Positions 11,143 through 22,179 of a DNA stretch of 64,000 nt are shown here, one piece after another. Origin of the DNA: Aspergillus flavus. Lineage: Eukaryota; Ascomycota; Eurotiomycetes; Eurotiales; Aspergillaceae. Numbering within the stretch: the first letter of the stretch is position 1; each line of letters begins with the position of its first letter. A model generated the notes under the pieces. The model saw nothing but the letters and a program-made list of their open reading frames with translations. It was not told the origin of the DNA and ran no database searches. The translations under genes and the position numbers were made by a program. The stretch lies in the NCBI RefSeq assembly GCF_009017415.1, contig NC_092404.1, positions 1,860,001-1,924,000 of the forward strand, read 5' to 3'.

Positions 11143-12477
11143 TCAGGATGTTTTGAAAGGTAATGTCACAGGATACTCCAATGTCTCGATTTCCTCGGGG
11201 AACCAGAGATTATTCTCCCGCCGCACTGTATCCATGATCTCCATTACTATCATGCTCTCTAGCCAGGGCATCTCGGGACTCTCTAGAAGACCTTGGCAAA
11301 TGCAGCGTGCAACTTCGTCCGCCTCGAAGCAGAGTCCATATAGGCCGTCGGGTAGAAGGTCGGTCTTGTCGATGCTGATAGTCCCCCGGTTGTTCATCCC
11401 GGGTCCTCGTCTAATGACTCGTAGCCGGGACGGACACCACGGCCAGCCGTAGATTTGGGTTTCGCCTTGATCGCCTTGGATGCGCACCGCGGCGGTCTCG
11501 CCATCTGGGTCGGTTATAGCGCGGAGACTAGCACTGGCCGTGGCTTGTATTTCAGGCCCATCTGCTGTGCTAGGGGCGAATCTCATAAGGATAGTAGTTG
11601 TCTCGTCGACTCCTGATACGGCGTATTCCGTCGTGGTAGAGAGGATCTGAATTGGGCGACGATTTGTCTTGGGCATGGCCTGGAGTACCCAGTGGATTGA
11701 ATAGACGCCAACTGATTAATATACCATCAGTCATAAGCGTAGTAGATAGCTTTACGGGTGGACATTTGAACTCACGGTCCAACAGCGCTCCACCAGCCAG
11801 CTCTTTCACAACCATGCGATCGCCCGGAAGAAAGTCACTGTATGGGTCCATTCCCAGACCGTTATCTGCGAAGACACGGGTGACGGTCCCTATGGCACCA
11901 GCTTGGAGAAGTTGACGCACCTCTACACTAACAGGGAGGAACCTTGTCCATAGTCCCTCCATGAGAAACCGCTGCTTCTTTTCTGCCACGGTGGAGAGCT
12001 TCTTGGCTTGTCCGGCATTTACAGTAAAATTTTTCTCACATAGCACATGCTTTCCCGCTTCGAGAGCTAGCATGGCATTCTGGAAGTGGTGGGAATGAGG
12101 CGTCGCGATATAGATCACATCGATGGTAGGACAGTTAACTAGATCGGAGTAATTGCGGTATGCTTGACAGTAGGACGGGGCTTGGACTACAGTTATAAAT
12201 TCTTGGGCGACTTCTTCTGAGCGAGAGGATGCTACTCCGGATAGGAGGTGGGCGATGTCGTGTCATTCTCTTGTGGCCGGGTCGATGAGTAGGTCTTTTG
12301 CGAATTCTGCGCTTGTCAGAGAGATTTAATTTAGAGTCGAGGGTAGAGACATGCCCTCAGCAATGCGTCCTGTGCCTGAGAGGTATTAATCTTGGTCTTC
12401 CTGTACTCGACCATGTTTATGATGCATTATAGGTGCGTACCTAGAATGCCCCAACGTAGTTGGAACGTTTCTTCCAT
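11143..12477 (-). pseudogene. Gfo/Idh/MocA oxidoreductase (dihydrodiol/D-xylose dehydrogenase-like), in-frame stop
   Basis: Four exons can be traced: 12477-12441, 12375-12351, 12311-11776 and 11711-11143, equivalent to about 388 aa. The NAD(P)-binding motif GILGTGRIAE is created by intron 1. IYIATPHSHH, the family signature AGKHVLCEKNFTVN and MEGLWTRFLP follow, matching NADP-dependent dimeric dihydrodiol / D-xylose dehydrogenases. The reading frame is broken by TGA at 12263-12265, about 20 codons after the Rossmann loop. The proposed intron 2 would be only 39 nt, so that junction may also be damaged. Everything downstream of the TGA is open and well conserved. In a sugar pathway such an enzyme could reduce or oxidise a keto-sugar, but this is inference. 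A 3' fragment could only be translated from an internal start. Confidence 0.75.
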
Positions 12478-12778
12478 TGTGGTCAGTGATACAATTACCA
12501 TGGAAGCTTCAAGTATTCTATCTCATATGCGCCCGGAATTCGTATTTATATCTCCCGAGTGTCAGCGCCGGGTTGCAGCTGAGAGGTATCTAAAGTGTGG
12601 TTAGACCTGCCAGGTTGCGCCTGTGGCACCAAATATTCTCCGATGGAGTGTTTCCAGTTTGGTTCAAAATACTCGATTCCTGCTTTCTGCACCGCATATT
12701 GGTTTTAAATGGTGCACCCGACTATGGCTGTTACCTTTTGCGTGTCACACAAGATTCACCTAAGCAACACTTCCGAAG

Positions 12779-13775
12779 ATGGATATGCGCACCAATACTA
12801 TCCATACGACCTGCACCACCATTATTGGCACCGAGTTGGCCAATATTGAAGATGTACTCACTCTGAACAACCTTTCCGGCAAGGGGAAATATACCCGGCT
12901 GTGTGAACAATGGCTGGAGCAGTTCATGAGAGGAAATAACGGACGAGCACTGGTTGTCTCTTCCTGCACCTCCGCCCTGGAGATGGCCGCCATACTTGCC
13001 GATATCCAAGCAGGCGACGAGGTGATTGTCCCCAGCTATACGTACGTGACAACCGTGAATGCATTCGCACTGCGGGGCGCCGTGCCTGTGTTTGTAGATT
13101 TGGACGACGCCACGATGAACATCGACGCGAACCTTATCGAAAGGGCTATTACACCCAAGACGCGAGCAATCATCCCCATTCACTATGGCGGGGTCGCATG
13201 CGACATGGACAAAATCATGAAGGTCGCTAAAAGACATCAACTATTCGTCTGCGAAGATGCAGCCATGGCATGCACATCCACCTATAAGGGCCAGATTCTC
13301 GGCACTATAGGCAACATCGGCTGCATCAGCTTTCAGGAAAAGAAGAACTTTACAGCCGGAGGTCAAGGAGGTGCCCTTCTAGTCAATGATCCAGTATTAG
13401 CTGAGCGAGCCGAGATCCTCTATAACCACGGGACCAACCGTTCGCGCTTCATGCGCGGTGAAGTTGATAGCTACCAGTGGCTGGATCTGGGGTTGAATGT
13501 TCTATATCAGAGTTATAGATCTGGCGCAGCGCGAGGATCTGATTCGGCATATGGCTAGGGCCAAAGTTCAGGTATATCCGCAGTTCATGCCATTACACTC
13601 GTCTCCATTTGGTAGGAGTCATGGTCACTTTCATGGAGAGGACCGTGTTACGTCACTCGCCAGCTCGCAAATCTTGCTGCTGCCGGTGCATTTGGCGCTG
13701 TCTGATGAGGCGCAGGAGGTTGTGATACGGGAGATGTTTGCTTTTTGGGGTGAGACAGCAGAGGGTAGTGTTTAG
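12779..13775 (+). pseudogene. WecE-like dTDP-4-keto-6-deoxyglucose aminotransferase with internal deletion
   Basis: The 5' part (12779 to about 13493) is a clear DegT/DnrJ/EryC1 aminotransferase closest to bacterial WecE/RffA. It shows SSCTSALEMAAILADIQ, GDEVIVPSYTYVTT, TRAIIPIHYGGVACDMD, EDAAMACTSTYKG, the PLP-lysine region SFQEKKNFTAGGQGG and NHGTNRSRF. After WLDLGLN the frame runs to TAG at about 13558. The C-terminal part instead continues in another frame from 13497 (MFYIRVIDLAQREDL, then MPLHSSPFG, FHGEDR) to a stop at 13773-13775. Compared with WecE, about 60-70 residues between these blocks, including the SDLQAAY region, are missing, and the two parts are out of frame. No splice sites explain it. 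The family makes dTDP-4-amino-4,6-dideoxygalactose. High similarity to a bacterial enzyme suggests old horizontal transfer. Confidence 0.85.
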
Positions 13776-14410
13776 TCTACACGCAGGTTAGACAACCGTC
13801 ACTTGTGGCTTAGTTGAATAGGTTGTGTTAGCAGGTTTTTGGATGGCTGCCTGCAACGGTTCACAATATTGCTATTCTGGGAAGCACAATCTCAATGATG
13901 TAGTGAAAGTCAGAGGCAAGGCCGTAAGTAATGTAGGATATTAAGCAGATATAGCGAATTTGACATCGTTCAACAGGTTCTTGAACAGTCCTTGAACAGT
14001 CTGGAACACTATTCAATTGACGAGGGTCATCCGATCAATTCCGTTTCAACAGGAGATACCGTTTTACTAATGCCCGACATATTTCGAAGTTGAACTGGAA
14101 GTAGCATCAGCAGACTGTTTGCGCTGTATGTTTCACTGGTGGAAACCAGGCCTGTATGAACCAGATACGCATTAATACTGTCGCATCCGAGTCCCGCATA
14201 TGGTCGAGTAACAAAGCACTTAGAGCCTATTTAGTATATAAACCCATTTTTTCCAAAGGACATGCATGATAATTCTTCTACCCACAAAAGTAAGAGGAGG
14301 AAGTCCCTTGACCATATCCTCTTCCTTTGGAGGAGTAAGGTTATACGAAGAAAGTTAGACCAACATTTTATCACGTAGTAAGCAAATTAGAACTTTGACA
14401 ATGTAAGATT

Positions 14411-14873
14411 TATGAAATTCTTGGCATTTTGACATTTTGAAATTCGAATCCAAACACCTCTCAGACAAGTCAATGCCCTTCTATTGCCAATCTCGTGGAT
14501 ATGATCCTGTGACAGAGTCACTACATGGTCAATTCAACGAGGTCTGATTCAATAGACGATGTTGACTGATGTTCCATTTAGCGTTTCGAAATTCCAATAG
14601 TGAAATTCATGAAATCGTTGGCTTGGCATTTTGACATTTTGAAATTCAAATCCCAGGCACTTCTCTGACAAGTCAATGGCCTTCTAATTGCCACTTCTAT
14701 CGCTATGATACTTGGAGAGAGTGACTAATGTCAAAAATCGCGTGGTATACGTACAATGGACAAGGTTGATTGATATTCCAATCGGCATATCAAAATGTCA
14801 TGAATTTCATGCATGAATTTCAATATTGACATTTTGACATTTTGACATTTCACGAAATTCTTGGCATTTCAAT
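14411..14873. repeat. diverged direct repeat with TGACATTT microsatellite
   Basis: Copy 1 (about 14411-14524) and copy 2 (about 14606-14728) share the series GAAAT-C-TTGGC, ATTTTGACATTTTGAAATTC, CTCTGACAAGTCAATG, CCTTCTA-TTGCCA and a following TATGATAC/TATGATCC block, about 198 bp apart. A partial third copy (CACGAAATTCTTGGCATTTC, 14851-14870) follows a run of TGACATTT units at about 14826-14850. No coding frame is conserved between the copies. Confidence 0.7.
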
Positions 14874-16734
14874 GTGCTGCCTTTCTAGTCTTATCACGTG
14901 CCTCTCAAAGTTGCTGTATATCCCTTGAACTTCAGCAACAACATAAATAGTCAATGATCAAAAGTCCTTTAGATTATGTGTACTCCTTTGATGGTCTGTG
15001 CATTTAATTTTAAATGTCGGAGTCAAATCCCAGTCCGACTCCGATACTTCAACCAACATTACTAGTATGTGAAGGTTGATATATATTTTAGCCAACCACC
15101 TTTACCTACTAGTACGAGTGCATGCAACTAAGACCGTAGGCCAAGTGCTGGTTTCGCTCTCTCTCAATTCTGGACAAGTTAAGTGATCTCATTATTACCG
15201 CTCGTTCTCCAGTAAATGATCCCTTGTTCATACTCAACTACCGACCCCGCGTTATGCATCTATGATGCTTGATCAACGCTCTCCGGTGCCCCGTCGTTCA
15301 CTATAATAGCAGTATGTAATACCAACACAGGACATAGAAACTCACGTTTCAACGCAATAATGATGTTAGAGAGCAATAACTCAGTACGTGCGACCCACTT
15401 CCCCTCTTCAACATGAACTTGCTGTCTGAGACTCTGAGATGGAGAGTTCCCGGAGGACCAACGCAATGGCCAGGACGATCGTCGGAAGAGTCACGTTTTT
15501 ATTGGTTCCTTGGAACTTGTTGTTTGACGGGGCCTATCAATTGGCCATTTTTTCGGGTCACTAATGCTGAGCTTAACCACGGGTATGTTTTGGGCGTTTT
15601 ACGTCAGTCCTGATCGGATCGATCGAGGGACCTGGAAAATTGCATTGTGATGTTGATTTCTTGAACCGGTTACCAGTGAAGCGATAGGACCTTGTCCATT
15701 GTGCTCGTCCATCGTTGAAAATGCCCCATCCGATGTCATCAATCTCTCATTGTCGATCACCAGAATTATACTCTTACTATGAATTGACTAGAGGAATTAT
15801 CCACGTTTAGCATTGGTTACACCTCGGCTAGAGCTTTTGCATCCGGGTTGGTTTGCCACTTTTGTTTCAATTCCGCCACTTTGGGATCCTCCTTTCGAAG
15901 GATATTATCAATCGTATTTGATTCACATCCACCATTGAATCCTCGCTCTCACGGATCATGGATACGTGTCAGATTTGTTCCCAATTGGGGAATAGAACGG
16001 AGAGACCGATCTATTGGAACAATGCAGATGCTCTAGACCCAAGTCACGATGGATCAATCTGACCAAGAGTATACGTATGTACGACTATCTCGTTAAATAC
16101 TAGTAAATACCAAGCACACTAAGAGTACTAATAATACTTTGCAGAGCCCTGGCCAAATTACGGTACTGTTGCGTTACTCGTTCAGGCAGTCGGCGTTCAA
16201 CGTCCAACCAATGAGATGCTAGTCGGGTGATATTTTCTCACGGTGGAGACGGCTGGAGGACTTGGCAGGGTCACGGCTGCAAAGCACAGAAAAGAAAAAA
16301 AAAGATCGTCCACAAATCGTCTACAGGGCTGATTGGGTGTTCATCACCTCAAATATCCACCATGTCTTCATCAGATACTATGGAGTACTACTGACTACTA
16401 GTCCAAAAGTCACAATGGACGGTATCTCTCCCCTCAGAGAATCACCCAGGACGGGGAAATCATGCATGACCACGCCCTGGGAATGAAGTCAAGAATGGAT
16501 TGACACAGATGAATTCCAGCCAGAATTCCCAGGCAACCCCCTGTTCATGACGATTGGAGTTAAACGTCCAGACGGGAACCACTCGATTCTAATCGATGGT
16601 GAAACACGCCCGCCCCATGACGGTGCCTGGAATAGCCTGAGGTGGCTTTTTTTAATTTTGGATTTTGAATTTTTTTCCTCTCTCGCCCTGAGTGGTACCC
16701 GTGGTACACATGTTTTGCCCTTTCAGGCTTTCAG

Positions 16735-16905
16735 GTCCTTTACTGCTGGTTTCTTCGCTCTTCTTTCTTCCTTTCCTCCTTCCCTTTCTCTTCCTCCCTC
16801 ATTTTACATCCTGACTAGTTTGAACGTCCTTCGTTTGTCTTGTATCTGTCTCCCGATCCTTACCTCACTCTCTTTCCACGAATTACGCTCTTTTTTTTAG
16901 ATACC
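16735..16905 (+). promoter_or_regulatory. CT-rich tract upstream of the MscS gene
   Basis: A strongly pyrimidine-rich stretch on the plus strand (runs such as CTTTCTTCCTTTCCTCC) that ends in a T8 run about 270 bp before the ATG at 17166. CT-rich tracts of this kind are common just upstream of transcription starts in Aspergillus genes. Assignment as a core promoter element is inference. Confidence 0.35.
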
Positions 16906-17165
16906 AATTGATCTGTTGATCTTTTCCTGCTTCACCGTTGGGTGTTGGGTGTGACCCACCTCTCCCCCACAAGAACCAGTGGGAGTGGCATCTAGAATCT
17001 TTTCTTGATGCTTGCCATTCGATAACTTAAATCGACCGTTCCTTGGAGTCGCTCGCTCGCTCACAGTTATTAATCTTACCCCTCTTTGAGCTGCTGGACA
17101 GCTGTCGATCTTTTAAAATATAACTGGCCGTCAATCCCACGACTCGTGCCGTGTCTGCAGCTCTA

Positions 17166-20074
17166 ATGTCGACTCGGCCTGGACTCGCTGAAAAGCGACT
17201 GTCGGCACATCGCTTCCAACAAATCCCTGATTACTCTGGCGACGGCATGGCCAACCCAAACGATGTCACCATTGAAATTCCTCTGAACCCGGTCCCTAGT
17301 CGGGGACAAACGGGCGCTCGCAAGACCAGTATCAACCCAACGAGCCCCGACCCCAATCTGTATGAACCGCCGGGAGAGAGCGGCGCTGAAGAAAAGGCCG
17401 CCCTGGTCACCGGTCCAGGGCGTCGCAAACGGGTTGATTCGGCGCGAGCGCGGTCGGTGGATGACCCAGAAGATGGAACCTTGACGCGCATGGGACGCAT
17501 CTACCAAGCCATCTTCAACTTCTCCATCATCACGAGATACCTCATCTATGTGTCTCCCCTGGCGCTCTTGATTGCAATTCCCATCATTGTGGGTGCCACC
17601 GTCCGTCAAGATACGAGGATTGGCGGCGTACCCTTGCATTGGTTTTTCACCTGGATTGAGGTTGTCTGGCTCAGCTTGTGGGTGTGCAAACTCGTCGCTC
17701 ATTTCCTCCCCTATGTCTTCCAATTCCTGGTTGGTATCGTCAGTTCAGGCACCCGCAAGTATGCCTTGATTCTCCACAGCCTGCAATTTCCCATCGCCAC
17801 CGTGCTCTGGGCTGTGGTCTCCCTGGTCACCTTCTTACCGGTATGTCCCACAACTCGATGTAGCAGCAGGCAACTTGCTAATCCGGCCGCATGTAGATCA
17901 TGACGTTGAACCCCGTTAAGAAGGCGGAGAATGACACGGGAACCAAATCTTGGGAGAAAGCCCTCAAGAACATTCTATTTGCTTTACTCGTCTGCAGTTT
18001 GATTTTTCTCGCCGAGAAAGCCATCGTTCAGCTGATCTCGATCAGTTATCACCGGAAGCAATTCGATAAGAAGATCAAAGAATCTAAGCGCAACGTCACC
18101 CTCCTGGGAGAACTGTACGATGCTTCTCGGAGTATGTTCCCCATGTACTGTAAGGAGTTTCGTGAGGAGGATGCCGCGATGACCGATATCATCGCAAGCA
18201 AAGTGAAGGGAATGCCACGTTCGGGATCGGCCCCCTTGCGACTGATTAGGGAAGTTGGGCAAAATGTTGGCCGCATCGGTGACAAAGTGACGGCTGCTTT
18301 CGGTGATGTCGCCCAAGAGCTCACGGGTAAAGAAGTCTTTAACCCTAACTCCGCTCGCTCCATCGTCACGCTCGCGTTGGAACGCAAGAGGTCGTCGGAA
18401 GCCCTTGCGCGCCGAATCTGGATGTCCTTCGTCATTGAGGGGCGAGAAGCCCTGTATTTTGAAGATATTGCCGAGGTATTGGGTGCTGGTAAGGAAGCGG
18501 AGGCAGAGGAATGCTTCCAAATTCTGGACCGGGACGGCAATGGTGATATCAGTTTGGATGAGATGATCCTGACTGTCGGGGAGATTGGTCGCGGAAGGAA
18601 GGCATTGAACCACAGCATGCATGATGTGGACCAGGCGATTCACGTTTTGGACAATCTTTTGATGACGATTGCGTTCGGTATCAGTGTCTTGGTCTTCGTC
18701 TCATTCGTGACCAGCGGCTTTGGCACGGTGATCGCTGCGGGTGCTACCTCTCTGCTATCCCTGAGTTTCGTCTTCGCCACCACCGCTCAAGAAGTCCTCG
18801 GTTCCTGTATCTTCTTGTTTGTGAAACATCCTTTTGACGTCGGCGATCGGGTGGAAATTGACAGCAAGCCATACACGGTAGAACGTATCTCGTTGCTCTT
18901 CTCGGTCTTTACCAGCGTGACGGACCGTCGAACCACTCAGGTTCCGAACGTCGTGCTGAACACGCTTTGGATTGACAATTTCACCCGTTCCAATGCCATG
19001 CATGAAACATTGACCATTCCCATCAAGTTTGGCACGAGCTTCTCCGATATCGAACTTCTTCGGCAAGAAATGGAGCTCTTTGTGCGTGACAAGGAGAACA
19101 GCCGTGACTTCCAGCCGGACGTCAGCATCGATGTCGCCGGAGTGGGTGATATGGATAAGCTGGAGCTCGCTGTCACGATCTGCCATAAATCCAACTGGGC
19201 CATTGAGTCGGTTCGCGCGGCCCGTCGCTCCAAGTTCATGTGCGCATTGGTGGCCGCCATCCGCAAGATCCCTATCCGTGCCCCTGGTGCGGCCGATGAG
19301 GAACCTGCTACCGAAGACAACAACGATGACAAGCCCGATGGCGGTGATAACAACGGCCCTGGCCTCAACACTGAGAAGATGGCTGTGTCTGGACTCACCG
19401 CTACGGACAGCCTCCATGATCCGACTATGCCATACGGCGACTCACGTTCGACCGGGTTTGACCTTGGTCGGGATTCCGGATCCCTGCAGCGTCGTGGAGG
19501 CGGCGCCTCGGCCAGCTCTCATAGCCAAGGTACCTTCGTCGATTCTAGCCGTTCTACCGGGGAAGGCGAGGGACACGACGCGGAGAGCTTTCGATCGCCG
19601 GCCGCCTCCCCAGGAAAGGATCAGTTGAGCGTCCCCTATGGCACCCTCAACCGCGAGCCATCGACCGGCCGCCGCAAGGCCAACAGCACCCAGAGCACTC
19701 AGAGCACTCAGAGCACCTATCCCACTGCCACGGGCGGGGTTCCCATCCTGGCTGCGCCCGTACCTCCCCGGCATGCCACCACGGCTCCAGCACCACCTCC
19801 CTCCGCACCTCTCCCACCGGCACCACCGGCAACGGAGTATCGGCCCTACTCCGCCCACTACTACGAGGATAGTCCATATGACTCCACCCAGCGGTATGAG
19901 CTCCCCTCAATGCCACAGCCTTCAGAGCAGGAGCCTTACGGGGAATATCCGTCGCCACACATGAATCAGTCGCCCACCGGCGAACAACGCACCTCCAACG
20001 AGCGGATGCCCGGAGCATTCGTCTCGCACACATCGCAATACGGAGCGAACCACCACAACAACAACACTCGCTGA
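17166..20074 (+). CDS. MscS-type mechanosensitive channel with EF-hand (Msy1/Msy2-like)
   Basis: Two exons (17166-17840, 17897-20074) give about 950 aa. A basic, disordered N-terminus is followed by several hydrophobic helices (about residues 125-275). An EF-hand (DRDGNGDISLDE, about residues 436-447) precedes the MscS pore and beta domain (about 475-675), which shows SFVFATTAQEVLGS, KHPFDVGDRVEID and TTQVPNVVLNTLWIDNF. The combination of EF-hand and MscS domain is that of fission yeast Msy1/Msy2, which act in the ER membrane in calcium handling during hypo-osmotic shock. The last 270 residues are low-complexity, Pro/Ser/Thr rich, with an STQSTQSTQST repeat. The first in-frame ATG was chosen; an upstream in-frame GTG at 17151 is not a plausible start. 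Intact and conserved in arrangement. Confidence 0.9.
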
Positions 20075-20412
20075 ATAACAGGTCAAAAGAATAAATAAGA
20101 AATGATTAAAAGGGTATGATTTATAAACTTGGGCGTTATGTTATGTAATACCAGCTGTGAACAGTATGTACGGAAATCAATGTGTGTACGATGTCTTTTC
20201 CATCCAGCGATATGGACTAGCAATCTACTTTTTTACTATAATTACCAGTATCACCTAGAAACACCAAACCTGACCAAATCGGAGATATTCCATAATACAA
20301 ACTATCACAATAAAACATATAGTACAAAGATGTGACGGGTATCACAACAAACAGCCCAGAGCCCCAAACATTCAATCAACAGAATTCACCCAGCAAAAAC
20401 ACGATGAAAGCA
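20075..20412. other. convergent 3' intergenic region
   Basis: Separates the 3' ends of the MscS and MGM101 genes. AT-rich, with several AATAAA-like signals on both strands (for example AATAAATAAG near 20090). No gene seen. Confidence 0.5.
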
Positions 20413-21319
20413 TCACTTCAACTCTTTCCACGGATAAGAAACCTCATCATCCTTCCTCACCCAAATCTTCGACTTCCGCTTATTCACCACATGCTCTACA
20501 AACACCTCCCGCGTATACTGCGCCTTATACTTGCGAATCCACCGCGGATCCCACAACTCGCTCGCAATACCTAGATCCTTACAACACCGCACCAGCGCAT
20601 TAGACCGACATCCCTCCGTCGCAGTTGGAATTCCATCCGGCGAGAAATAATCCTGTTCACCGCGCGCAACCGAAACAAGTCTATCATTTACACAATCATC
20701 AGCCAGACCCAGACCCAAAGAAAACGAGAAAAAGAAAAACATACCGCCCATTACAAACCAAAGCATACTCCCTCGTAACCGTCTTCGGGGTAACAATACT
20801 CTCACTCCTCGGCACAAGTCCCCACCCCCCAGGCCCAAACGCCCGATTCAATATCCGGCGATACTTAATCTCAGGCAAGTAGAGTATACCATCCGGCTTA
20901 ATCTCCACTTCCTCCGGATCCGTCTCGGCGAGAAGAATGTCGGCCGCTTCTTTGGGGAACGGGGCTGCGGAGAGGCCGTGGAAGGAGCGCGTCCAGTCGA
21001 TTTTTTCTTCCGGGGTGGTCTCGAGCTCGAGGGGTTTGTCGGCGAGGCCGGTTTTGGAGATGTTGGGGGTGGTGGGGTGGGAGGGGGTTGGGGAGAGGAT
21101 TTTGGCGATTTGGGGGGTTGGTTGGGTTTGGGGGTTTGTTGGTTGGATTGGTGGTGTTGGTTTGTTGTTGGAGTTGGCTGAGGGAGTTGGTGGTTTGGGT
21201 GGTTGTTGTTGCTGTTGGCGGTTGGAGGCTGTCGTGATGGTTCTGATGTTGGGGCGGATGGGTGCTTTTGTTCGTGAGAGGAGTGTTTCTGCTGCCCGGA
21301 GGCTGCGGGAGAGTGACAT
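20413..21319 (-). CDS. mgm101: mitochondrial genome maintenance protein MGM101
   Basis: Two exons (21319-20745, 20680-20413) give 280 aa. The N-terminus is a basic, Arg/Ser-rich presequence ([16 protein letters not shown]) followed by a Gln/Pro-rich linker. The conserved core begins about residue 120 and includes [60 protein letters not shown] and the C-terminal [15 protein letters not shown]. This is the Rad52-like annealing protein needed for mitochondrial DNA recombination and repair. The intron falls exactly inside the NGRLVS block. An in-frame ATG further upstream (21433) would add a non-mitochondrial leader; ATG at 21319 is preferred. The neighbouring gene on the same strand is another mitochondrial protein, 229 bp upstream. 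Confidence 0.92.
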
Positions 21320-21548
21320 TCTTGTGTCTCTTGAGTGTTGAGTGTTGGGATTGGAGCTGTCGTTGTTTTGGGATGCGGAGGTGAGGCGGTTTCTGATGTT
21401 ACATTGATTGATAGCATAGCTTGATATGATCACGTGACGGGGCTTTCAATGTTCTGAACAAAGGCGGGAGGGGAGATGGATTGCATTGGATTATTGTACA
21501 GAGTATAGTAGTACATAGGCTCTAAGATAAGAGATTAGGTGTAGCAGT

Positions 21549-22092
21549 TCAAGCGTCCTTCGTTTGGGTGCGCTCGTCGTTGCCCTTGCGCTTCCAGCAT
21601 TCGCGGAATGCCTCCATCTGGATGATTGGCACATATTAGCAGTTGTCAATTGAGCTGAACGTCGAGTACCAGGTCCGGATCAAGGTATTTGTGTATGTGA
21701 CAGTCCATAAGGACTGACTCGTATGTAGTGGTTTCTACGGCAGTGTGATGTGTTGGGTGTCGGCGTCGGGATACAAGGGATCGGAAATCAACGCACCTCT
21801 TTCTTGCACGCCCGCCAGTCCTTCTTCGCAAAGTAACAGTCGTTCATTTTATCCTGCTCCACTACGCAGGGTCAGTCCAGCGATCTTCCGTGGTTAACCG
21901 TGCAGATTTGCAGCCCACCTGAGCAGCCCGTGCTGAAGATCCGCTTATCCCTAAGAAACGGATTCCCCGCGTCAGTTCACCACCGAACAGTCATTCGTTT
22001 CTCCGCAATCACTTCATTCTCACTTACCACTCATCCGGTTCGTCATCGTCCACGTCCACGACCACTCGCGGGTTTTGCTCCTTGGGCGACAT
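21549..22092 (-). CDS. twin CX9C mitochondrial intermembrane-space protein
   Basis: Four small exons (22092-22028, 21950-21919, 21861-21797, 21617-21549) join to only 76 aa. Cysteines 31, 41, 51 and 61 are spaced exactly ten apart, giving the C-x9-C ... C-x9-C pattern of CHCH proteins imported and oxidised by the Mia40 pathway in the mitochondrial intermembrane space. The N-terminus is acidic (VVVDVDDDEPDEW) and the C-terminus basic. The family is small; many members are assembly factors for cytochrome c oxidase or other respiratory complexes, but I cannot say which one this is. It shares a short divergent promoter with the biotin-protein ligase gene. Confidence 0.85.
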
Positions 22093-22179
22093 TGTGACTG
22101 AGATAATTGCAGGTGGATAAAGCCCTGGTAGTTGTTTGTGAGGACGAGGAATTGTCGGAGGGAATTCTTGGACTCCGAA
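22093..22179. promoter_or_regulatory. 87-bp divergent promoter
   Basis: Only 87 bp separate the ATG of the CX9C gene (22092, minus) from the ATG of biotin-protein ligase (22180, plus). The two genes must share promoter and 5' leader sequence, so co-expression is likely. No specific binding site was identified. Confidence 0.6.

Larger units (their letters stand above)
13776..17165. other. gene-poor region, 3.4 kb
   Basis: AT-rich in its first part and without a supported gene. It holds a diverged direct repeat (14411-14873, listed separately) and a CT-rich tract upstream of the MscS gene. Small frames at 15260-15466, 15413-15613, 15848-16036, 16262-16486 and 16547-16900 have no recognisable domain. 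The last 500 bp is probably the promoter and 5' leader of the channel gene. Confidence 0.5.
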